From positions 1 to 47,354 of the forward strand of contig CAAGFJ010000026.1 of the NCBI GenBank assembly GCA_900769115.1: DNA of 47,354 bases, given 5' to 3'. Positions 8,673 to 16,800 of this stretch are shown in pieces. The notes under the pieces are model-generated. The model saw nothing but the letters and a program-made list of their open reading frames with translations. It searched no databases and was not told the DNA's origin. The translations under genes and the position numbers were made by a program. Source of the DNA: Lachnospiraceae bacterium. Lineage in GTDB: Bacteria; Bacillota; Clostridia; Lachnospirales; Lachnospiraceae. Numbering within the stretch: the stretch's first letter is position 1; each line of letters begins with the position of its first letter.

Positions 8673-10892
8673 TTATGCGTTCTTTGCTTTCTTCTTAGCG
8701 ATCTTCTTAGATCCGGTATTCTTATCCTTCTTGCCTAACTTTGTCTTAAGCATATACCACAACGGACCGGTAATACATACAGAAGAATATGCACCGCAAA
8801 CGATACCACACATCAGGGTAAGTGCAAACTCTTTAATCGAGGTGACACCCATGATATACAATACAAATACCATTACAAATGTTGTAAGGGATGTATAGAT
8901 TGTTCTTGTTAAAGTTTGTGAGATAGAAGTATCTACAATTGTTGCATAACTATCTTTGTTCATTGTTACCATATTCTCCCGGATACGGTCAAAGATAATA
9001 ATCGTCGCATTGATTGAATAACCTACGATTGTAAGCATACATGCGATAAACGTATTACCAACAGACAACCGTCCGATCGAATATACCGCAAACACAACCA
9101 ACACATCATGCAACAAAGCAATAACGGCTGCCGCACCGAACTTCACATCACTAAACCGGATTGCAATGTAGATCAACATTAATACTGTCGCAACCAATAC
9201 GGATACGATTGCATTCCTCTGCATCTCACTACTGATCGTGGAACTGATATTCTCCATATTGAACTCTTTGATCTTGAAGTTATCCTCTAATGCATTCTGA
9301 ACAGCCTCTCTCTGGTCGTTTGAAAGTTCAGAAGTCTTAAATACAATCTCATTGGAATTCTGTACATTCTGTACCTGAACATCCGCTTCCGAAATGTTCG
9401 CCGCTTTCGCGATAACTGGAAGAATATCACTCTCAGCCTTAGCCAGATCATATCTCTCCTCAAAGTTAACCGTCATAGAAGTACCACCAGTGAACTCCAA
9501 GCTGTAGTTCAAGGTAGAACCTGTCTTACTCTTAAATACCGGAAGGGCAATCAATCCTGCTGCAATCGCAATAATGGAAATGGTGTATGCAACCTTCGAA
9601 AACTTCACATATCCGCGAACCTTCGGCTCCTTCTTTGCACCATATAACTTCGGACTCTGTAAACCTAATGTAAAGGCTGCCTTTAACAGATGCTTGGTTA
9701 CAAAAAGCGCTGTAAACATAGACAAAGCAATACCAATACCTAATGTAAGTGCAAATCCCTTGATAGAACCGATACCCATGAAGTAAAGGACTACGGCTGC
9801 GATCAAGGTTGTGATATTACCATCTAAGATAGCAGATAATGCCTTGTTGAAACCGGCATCAATTGCACTCTTAACGGATGCACCTGCTCCTAATTCCTCT
9901 TTGATACGAGTGAAGATAATGACATTCGCATCTACCGCCATACCGACAGATAACACGATACCTGCAAGACCCGGCAATGTAAGGCTGGCATTGAATCCAT
10001 TCAGACACAATAACATCAATACGACATAAGAGATCAATGCAAGCACGGAAATGAAACCAGGTAATAAATAAAGACCGATCATGATCACCGCAATAATTGC
10101 CATACCAATTGCTCCGGCCTTCAATGTCGTACTAAGAGCATCTTTACCAAGTGTTGCTCCTACCTCGTTTGAACGTAACTCTTCCAAAGTCAGTGGAAGG
10201 GCACCGATACGGATGGTCTGTGCAAGCTGTTCTGCTTCTTCATCATCCTGCATACCATTAATCACTGCGCTGCCACCTGTGATTGCAGTCTGCACAGTTG
10301 GCGCAGATGCGACCTCGCCATCATAAATGATGTAGATACGCTTTCCTACATTAGCTGTCGTTGCATCTGCAAACTTCTTCGTTCCCTCATCATTAAATGC
10401 AAGCTGTACCACATATTCCTGAACAGTTCCGGAATTGTCAATGGCTGCTGATGCATTCTTTACATCAGAACCTGTTAACAACGTCTCATATTCCTGTCCG
10501 GATGCAAACTTACTGTAATTATCTTCGTCTACGAACTCCAAAGCTCCTGGCTTACCAAGTTCTTCCAGAATCTTATTCGCATCACTAACTCCCGGAATCT
10601 CAATACTGATTCGATCGGAACCCTCTTTGTATACATTACTGTCTGTCGAATACACATCTGCACGCTGCTGCAAACGCTGAATGGTATCCCGAATGTCCTG
10701 CTCGGAAGGATTATCTTCCTTGATCTGATACGTGATGCTGACACCACCTGCAAGGTCAAGACCTAAGATAATGTTCTTTGCCTTACCAATATGATGCTCG
10801 CCAAGTCCCTGCACTGCTGTATATGTACCAAGTGCAAGCACAAGGATAAAGATCACAATGGTCAGCACACTGTTTCTTTTTGCTTTCTTCAT
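8673..10892 (-). CDS. secDF: Fused protein translocase subunit SecDF
   Basis: 739 aa joining SecD and SecF in one chain, as in many Firmicutes. The N-terminal membrane helix is followed by the SecD D1 motif LGLDLAGGVSITYQI, the extracytoplasmic P1 region, a membrane block (SVGMAVDANVIIFTRIKEE), then the SecF half with LEFTGGTSM and the NATIIIFDRIREN motif in its own membrane block. The C-terminus is a Lys-rich tail (KKIAKKKAKNA). It uses the proton or sodium gradient to finish Sec-dependent export. The ATG has GGAGAG 7 nt upstream. It lies 18 nt after scfB, so it is probably in the SCIFF transcript, as often seen in Clostridia. Confidence 0.95.
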   Translation of the reverse strand: MKKAKRNSVLTIVIFILVLALGTYTAVQGLGEHHIGKAKNIILGLDLAGGVSITYQIKEDNPSEQDIRDTIQRLQQRADVYSTDSNVYKEGSDRISIEIPGVSDANKILEELGKPGALEFVDEDNYSKFASGQEYETLLTGSDVKNASAAIDNSGTVQEYVVQLAFNDEGTKKFADATTANVGKRIYIIYDGEVASAPTVQTAITGGSAVINGMQDDEEAEQLAQTIRIGALPLTLEELRSNEVGATLGKDALSTTLKAGAIGMAIIAVIMIGLYLLPGFISVLALISYVVLMLLCLNGFNASLTLPGLAGIVLSVGMAVDANVIIFTRIKEELGAGASVKSAIDAGFNKALSAILDGNITTLIAAVVLYFMGIGSIKGFALTLGIGIALSMFTALFVTKHLLKAAFTLGLQSPKLYGAKKEPKVRGYVKFSKVAYTISIIAIAAGLIALPVFKSKTGSTLNYSLEFTGGTSMTVNFEERYDLAKAESDILPVIAKAANISEADVQVQNVQNSNEIVFKTSELSNDQREAVQNALEDNFKIKEFNMENISSTISSEMQRNAIVSVLVATVLMLIYIAIRFSDVKFGAAAVIALLHDVLVVFAVYSIGRLSVGNTFIACMLTIVGYSINATIIIFDRIRENMVTMNKDSYATIVDTSISQTLTRTIYTSLTTFVMVFVLYIMGVTSIKEFALTLMCGIVCGAYSSVCITGPLWYMLKTKLGKKDKNTGSKKIAKKKAKNA

Positions 10893-10910
10893 TCCTTTTC
10901 TCTCCTTACT

Positions 10911-12257
10911 TTAGGCTAAAGCTGCCTTTATCATGATTGCACATTCTACACGTTTGCGTTCTAACTCACAGCCAACATCATATGCATCCAATAAATTACC
11001 GTGGAAATTATATGAATTCGCTGCACATCCCCCACTACAGTAGAATCTTGCAAAACAATCTTTGCATTTGTCCTTTGCATATACATTGCAAAGCTTAAAT
11101 TCATCTACAATATCGGTCTTCTCAATTCCGGTATCCACATTGCCAAGCTTGAATTGTTCCATACCCACAAACTGATGGCATGGATACAAGTCGCCCCAAG
11201 GTGTCACTGCAAGATACTCCGTTCCGGAACCACAACCAGATAATCTCTTATACAAACATGGTCCACCGGTCAGATCAATCATAAAATGGAAGAAATTAAA
11301 GCCTTTGCCCTCTTTCTCCCGCTCCACCATCTCCTTAGCCAGTGCATCATATTCTTCAAACAACTTCGGCAGATCTTCTTCCCGGATTGCATAATCCATA
11401 TCATCCGGTGCTACAACCGGCTCTGCAGAAATCTGCTTAAATCCCATATCTGCCAGATGCAGAACATCTTTGGAAAAGTCCAGATTATAATGTGTAAATG
11501 TTCCCCGCACATAATAGTTCGTCTGATGACGCATCTCTGCCATCTTCTTAAACTTATCGATGATCAGATCATAACTGCCCTTACCATTACGGGTTGGCCG
11601 CATAAAGTCATGTACCTCTTTCCGGCCATCAATACTCAGAACCACATTAGCCATCTCTTTGTTGGCAAATTCCATCACATCATCGTCCAACAACATCCCA
11701 TTCGTTGTCAGAGTAAAGCGGAACTTCTTGTTGAATTCTTTCTCCTTGCTTCTTCCATAGGCAACCAGATCCTTTACAACCTGGAAATTCATAAGCGGCT
11801 CTCCACCAAAAAAATCCACCTCTAAATTCACGCGATTGCCAGAATTTGCGATCAGAAAATCCAACGCTTTCTTACCAACTTCATAACTCATAAGTGCTCT
11901 GCCACCATGATATTCGCCTTCCTCTGCAAAGCAGTATTTGCAGGCAAGATTACAATCATGTGCAATATGCAGGCATAACGCCTTCACAACCGTCTTTCGT
12001 TTCTTAAAGTCAATAATGGCATCCTTATATACATCCTCTGTAAATAACTGCCCTGCTTCCTTCAATTCGGTTATCTCATCATATGCTTCCCGGATCTCAT
12101 TCTCCGGGTACTTAGATAACTGTTTAACAATGTCATCTAAGCTCAATTCTTCATACAAAGCTATCACATCATATACCAGATCATCTACTACATGAACCGA
12201 TCCACTGCAGACATCCAATACAATGTTATAGCCATTATTCTTATACTGATGTATCAC
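10911..12257 (-). CDS. scfB: SCIFF peptide maturase, SPASM radical SAM enzyme
   Basis: Radical SAM enzyme that forms the Cys-to-Thr thioether cross-links of the SCIFF ranthipeptide. I place the start at the GTG at 12257-12255 (448 aa): AAGAGG lies 8 nt upstream and the protein then begins MIHQYKNNGYNIVL as known homologues do. The reading frame is open for 30 more codons upstream, but that stretch runs through a hairpin. An N-terminal precursor-binding (RRE-like) region precedes the cluster motif C102-NLA-C106-KY-C109. The C-terminal SPASM region has many cysteines (CGSG, CHQF, CNVYAKDKCKDCFARFYCSGGC, CELER) for two auxiliary 4Fe-4S clusters. It directly follows scfA and precedes secDF. Confidence 0.93.
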   Translation of the reverse strand: MIHQYKNNGYNIVLDVCSGSVHVVDDLVYDVIALYEELSLDDIVKQLSKYPENEIREAYDEITELKEAGQLFTEDVYKDAIIDFKKRKTVVKALCLHIAHDCNLACKYCFAEEGEYHGGRALMSYEVGKKALDFLIANSGNRVNLEVDFFGGEPLMNFQVVKDLVAYGRSKEKEFNKKFRFTLTTNGMLLDDDVMEFANKEMANVVLSIDGRKEVHDFMRPTRNGKGSYDLIIDKFKKMAEMRHQTNYYVRGTFTHYNLDFSKDVLHLADMGFKQISAEPVVAPDDMDYAIREEDLPKLFEEYDALAKEMVEREKEGKGFNFFHFMIDLTGGPCLYKRLSGCGSGTEYLAVTPWGDLYPCHQFVGMEQFKLGNVDTGIEKTDIVDEFKLCNVYAKDKCKDCFARFYCSGGCAANSYNFHGNLLDAYDVGCELERKRVECAIMIKAALA

Positions 12258-12331
12258 TTCTATATACCTCTTATTTCCAACCGCATATTCATCCGATCCG
12301 GCGTTCTCTGCGGATACATGACAACGAAAGG

Positions 12332-12364
12332 AAAGAGGACAGCCCAAAACAAGCAGTCCTCTTT
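12332..12364 (-). terminator. Hairpin between scfA and scfB (likely attenuator)
   Basis: Minus-strand stem AAAGAGGAC / GTCCTCTTT (9 bp, perfect) with a 15-nt loop, followed by CCTTTCG. The T-tract is short, so partial termination is likely, giving more precursor peptide than maturase. It also argues against translation of scfB starting at 12347. Confidence 0.55.
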
Positions 12365-12390
12365 ATTCCATTCCCATACCAGAAAATGTA

Positions 12391-12531
12391 TTATTTGTTC
12401 TCACAAGTCTGGTTTCCAACTGTACAAGATGTCTTGCAAGCTGACTGACAAGATGTCTGGCACTCGCCACATCCGCCCTTTTCCATTGTACTCTTCAATG
12501 TCTTGTCTGTTAAAGTCTTAATATGTTTCAT
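12391..12531 (-). CDS. scfA: SCIFF ranthipeptide precursor
   Basis: 46-aa precursor, starting MKHIKTLTDKTLKSTMEKGG. The C-terminal half has exactly six cysteines spaced as in 'six cysteines in forty-five' peptides: CGEC, then TSC, SAC, TSC and QTC, with Thr or Ser residues between them as cross-link acceptors. The stop is TAA at 12393. The ribosome site GAGAGG is 8 nt before ATG. It sits directly before its maturase gene and has its own near-consensus promoter. The role of mature SCIFF is debated (signalling or metabolic regulation has been proposed). No dedicated leader protease or exporter is next to it. Confidence 0.95.
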   Translation of the reverse strand: MKHIKTLTDKTLKSTMEKGGCGECQTSCQSACKTSCTVGNQTCENK

Positions 12532-12595
12532 CTCATATACCTCTCATTCATTATAGTGTTCAGGAATCCCACCCGAACCAATACATATTTCATTA

Positions 12596-12624
12596 AGTAT
12601 AACACAAGCCTTATCTTAGGTCAA
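12596..12624 (-). promoter_or_regulatory. Strong putative promoter of scfA
   Basis: TTGACC, 17-nt spacer, TATACT on the minus strand, with a TG one base before the -10 (extended -10). It lies between the TIGR04086 gene and scfA, about 65 nt before the scfA ATG. The leader can form a small hairpin (GTTCGGG / CCTGAAC, one G-U pair). Confidence 0.7.
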
Positions 12625-12657
12625 CGCTTTATTCTTCTGCATTTCCGCCTACAGACT

Positions 12658-13020
12658 TCAACTCAACATACCCCCTAAAAGTCCACCACCAATACACAAT
12701 GCAGCTGTCGTCATATTCGCTGTACTCGCCACATGAAACACCTGCCCAATTGCAATTGCAACAACCGAAATGATCAGAATATACAAAACACCCAGCAACA
12801 GTCCCCATATAAACTTGCGCTCTTTCACGGTCTTCCCCGTAACAAACGCACCAATAAATGTCACAATCACATAAATTGCCACGATTGCAATATCCGTTAT
12901 AGATTCACTCAGCCCAAAACGGTACACCAGAAACGCAAGCAGCGCAAGTAACATTCCTGTTACTGCATATGCCACGATCAGACCCTTTACCACAACCACA
13001 AATTTCTTTCCCATACTCAT
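12658..13020 (-). CDS. TIGR04086-type small membrane protein
   Basis: 120 aa with about four hydrophobic segments (roughly 9-31, 38-58, 65-88, 95-120), a short charged loop (GKTVKERKF) and a Gly-rich end (CIGGGLLGGMLS). This matches the TIGR04086/YrzE-like membrane family, which commonly neighbours the SCIFF genes and secDF in Clostridia. Function unknown. I choose ATG at 13020 (MSMGKKFV): GGGGAG is 9 nt upstream. A TTG at 13044 is also in frame but poorly supported. Confidence 0.75.
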   Translation of the reverse strand: MSMGKKFVVVVKGLIVAYAVTGMLLALLAFLVYRFGLSESITDIAIVAIYVIVTFIGAFVTGKTVKERKFIWGLLLGVLYILIISVVAIAIGQVFHVASTANMTTAALCIGGGLLGGMLS

Positions 13021-13072
13021 ACATCCACACTCCCCATTCTGCAAGCTTTTCTTTATTCCTTCCCATAGTCAG

Positions 13073-13101
13073 ATAATACTGACCCTTTTGCACTAATGCA
13101 A
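13073..13101 (-). promoter_or_regulatory. Putative promoter of TIGR04086 gene
   Basis: TTGCAT, 17-nt spacer and TATTAT on the minus strand, about 53 nt before the chosen start codon. Confidence 0.45.
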
Positions 13102-13133
13102 TATATGAGATTAAGCGTAGATATATGCCTTAA

Positions 13134-13802
13134 TTATTCGATTTCTGTTCCTTTTTTGAGCAATGCAATCACATCAAACAAAGAATGGTATATCTGATCT
13201 GCCAACGGCCGTATCTCATCGGTCGGTTCAATCAGATCGACAACCATAATCGTATAAAGTCCCGCTGCCGAGGAAGACTTCACTCCATTGATCGAATCCT
13301 CAATTCCTATTGCCTCCTCTGGCTTAACACCAAGCTCCTCACAGGCCCTCAAATAGATATCGGGTGCCGGTTTACCATTTGGCACTACACCACCATAGAC
13401 AATCTTATCAAACATCTCAAGGATGCCGGCCCTCTGCAGATTCCGGCTTGCGCGCTCTTGTGCAGTTGATGTGGCCAGTGCGATCTGATAGCCATTCTCC
13501 TTCAGATACGCAAATAATTCCTTCACCCCCGGCTTCATATCAAGACCGTCTCTTGCAATCTCCGCATCCATACGGTCCATTGTCTTTGCCCGGAATGTAT
13601 CATAATCAAAATCCTCGCCAAAATGTTCCTTCATCAACCGTTCATTATGTTGTCTGGTCGCTCCTGCAATATGATTACAAAGATCTTCCATTTCAGCCTC
13701 TGGTATTCCATATTCCCTGCCTGTGATCATCCAATGCTTCCGATACAGCTTCTCTGAATCAAAGATGACTCCATCCATATCAAATACTACCGCTTTTATC
13801 AT
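13134..13802 (-). CDS. HAD-superfamily phosphatase, beta-phosphoglucomutase-like
   Basis: 222 aa from the ATG at 13802, which overlaps the stop of the Ig-repeat gene (ATGA). The reading frame is open 18 codons further but GGAAGAAG lies just before this ATG. HAD motifs: I FDMDGVIFDSE near the N-terminus, II LATSTA, III lysine in NGKPAPD, IV IGIEDSINGV. A helical cap lies after motif I (subclass IA). Such enzymes dephosphorylate sugar phosphates or isomerise beta-glucose-1-phosphate. Motif I FDMDGVIFDSE fits both phosphatases and mutases, so the exact activity is open. Translational coupling to a surface protein is curious and may be accidental. Confidence 0.88.
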   Translation of the reverse strand: MIKAVVFDMDGVIFDSEKLYRKHWMITGREYGIPEAEMEDLCNHIAGATRQHNERLMKEHFGEDFDYDTFRAKTMDRMDAEIARDGLDMKPGVKELFAYLKENGYQIALATSTAQERASRNLQRAGILEMFDKIVYGGVVPNGKPAPDIYLRACEELGVKPEEAIGIEDSINGVKSSSAAGLYTIMVVDLIEPTDEIRPLADQIYHSLFDVIALLKKGTEIE

Positions 13803-16800
13803 GTTCTTTCTTCTTCCTTTTCTTTTCGAATACTTCTTACCCATAACCAGATACAAGTCATAACAATGAGTCCACCCATAATAGCAAATAATATCATCGT
13901 CGTCAATGGATTATGATAGGTAAAGTATATACTACGTACTACCTGGTTGCCTGCTTTATCCACACAATCAACATCAATCCGGTAATTACCATACTCTGTA
14001 TATTCCAATTGTCTGGTATCTGCATCATACGTAATGCCATTCATTGATACACTTGTGATCTCATCCTCCGGATTGGTGAGAGATAACGTTACCGCTCCAC
14101 TCTCTGTTACGGATTCTCCATCTTTCACCCCGGTAAAGATAACCTTTGGTGCTGTATGGTCAATAATGAATTCTGCGCTTTCTGTACTCTTATGTCCCAA
14201 CTCATCCTCTACCTCTACCGATAAGTTGTATTTTCCTTCCTCCGTAACCGGCGTCGTACCATCATACTCTACACCATTTAAAAGAATACGGTATGACACA
14301 ACCGTCAGATCCCGGAATACCTCTTCTAACGAATCCGCAATCCTGAACTCCTGATAATATCCACTCTGGTATTGTTTCACCTTATGAATCTCCGGACGCG
14401 TCTGATCTAAAGTAAAATGAATCTCCTGCTTATCCTGATTGCCTGCCTCATCTCTGGCAGTAACCGTAACATTATAGATTCCATCCTGTTTGAAGGTCTG
14501 CAGCAGATTGCTTACTTTTGCCGAGTTTGTAATAGCCGGCAGATCCAGTTCTTCCACTTCTCCATTGATATCCTGCCGTGTGCCTTGTATCACAATCCGG
14601 TTGCCTGCGTAATAAGACTCTTCTACCGCAAACCGCACCGTAACCGGCTTATCCCACTGTTCATAATTGGTAGTGCCTGTAATCCGAATAACCGGCTGCG
14701 TCTTATCCACACTAAAGGTTATCTTCTGTGTCTTTGCTTTATTACCTGCTTTATCCGTTGCGGTAAATGTTACCGTATAGGTTCCGTCTTCACTGAATGT
14801 GTGATTCCATGTAGAATGTTTTCCCTTTTTCGGAAAAGCGGTCTCTTCACTGCTCGTCGTATTCCCGTCTAATGTACGTTCTATCTTAATCACCGAACGA
14901 ACCGTCTGATAGAACGAATCGGTCAGATCAAACTGCAACGATACATCTGTTCCATTCATAGATCCATCACTTGTTCCGGCGATTGCAATCTTCGGAGCCG
15001 TCTTATCAATTACAAACCGCAATGTATTCGACTTTGTCTGATTCCCTGCACTATCCGTTGTAATTGCATAGATCTGATATCGTCCCTCCTTTCGGAACTG
15101 TCTGGTACACTGATCTTTATACTTGCGCATCATATATGCATTCGCTTTTTCTTTATATATTCGACCGTCTAAGGTTCGTGTAACATAATACTGTGTCCTT
15201 GTATTCTTAAAGGATACATCCTCCACATCAGTTATAACATTCTGATTCCTTCTATAATGTGTTCCATTCTCCACCCCGGAAAGCTTCACAACCGGCTTTC
15301 TCTTATCAATGTATACCTGCCGTGTTGCACCACTATCTGTACCATTATTATTCGTCACCTGAATCTCTACTGTATAGCCCGACACTTTATCTGCTGTCTT
15401 TTCCGCTGTCAGATCATAACAATACTCTTTCACAAACCGATCAAAAACAACCGTCTTCACATCCTTACCGTCAATAGAATACGTCACCTCCCGGATTCCC
15501 GATTTGGAATCGGACACCTTGGTGTGGAATGTCACATCCCGGCTTTGCCATTTCGTATAATCCAAATCACAGTCCATGGTAATTGCCGGCTTATCCGTAT
15601 TCTGTATCATCCGCATTGTCTGTACACATGATTCATTACGCAACCGATCATTTGCCCAAATAGTAAGCAGACCATCATATTCCGTAAGTGCCATATCTGC
15701 CGGAACATAAACATAGTAATAATCGTCTGCCCCTTTCTTTGCTATATATAATGGCGCATCTGCCAGACGATCCTTTCCATCCCCCAACGTTACATATACA
15801 TACGCATTCTCTACGCCAACCACACGGTCTTTCACCGCAAACTGCACCTGAATCTGTTTATTACTGAAAATAATGTCATATCTCGGCTTAAGCAGCCCTG
15901 TCATATCTGCATACGTTATATCCGAAATTACCGGTGCTGTATGATCGATTGAAAATGTAATTGTCTGTGCAGCTGCCACATTCCCTGCCTTGTCTACGCC
16001 TTCCAGCGTAATCTCATAATTCCCTTCTGTAGTATATGTCATACTCCTTGAAGTCGTATAATCCTTCTGCAGATTCCTGTCATATCCCGATTGCTTCCAG
16101 TCTGTACTATTTTGCTCTACCGTTGTATCCTCTTCGCCGTCTAAAGTTGTCCTGTGAACCGTCACCTTATACTGATCAAAATCATGATTCTTATCAACCG
16201 CCTGATATGTCAGGGTAACGGCATTCTTAGTAAGTGTTCCCTCCTGGATTCCCGAAATAGAAAGCTGCGGACTGGTCTTATCGATTACAATATCTCTATA
16301 TAACAGATCAACAATATTACCTGCCTGATCTTTTCCCCCGATCTCAACCGCATATTTGCCCTCATCGGCATACGGGGTTCTGGTAATAAAATGCTGCGTC
16401 TGTTCCAAAATAGAATGCCGCTCCTGCTGCATCATATTGCCCTGCATCTTACCCTCTACTTCGATATATGTATTCTTTGCCGGAAAATGATCTGTCGCTG
16501 TGATCTCCAGCCTTCCATCCTCATTCAGATAATAGACTTCGTCCGCATCCGCAGTCTTCTCTTCTCCTGACACTCCTGCTATGACATGCACAGACTCAAT
16601 CAACGGAGCATGCTTATCAATCGCAAAAGTGAGGATATTCGACTTCGTCTCATTGCCCGCACCATCCTTGGTAATCGCATACACTTCATAATATCCTTCT
16701 AAATAAGCAGACCGGTCTGTAGAATCCTTATATTGTGTAGATTGAAATTCATCCCAGGTAATTGGCCGTTGTGTATCATCATAGGAACGCGTCACATAAT

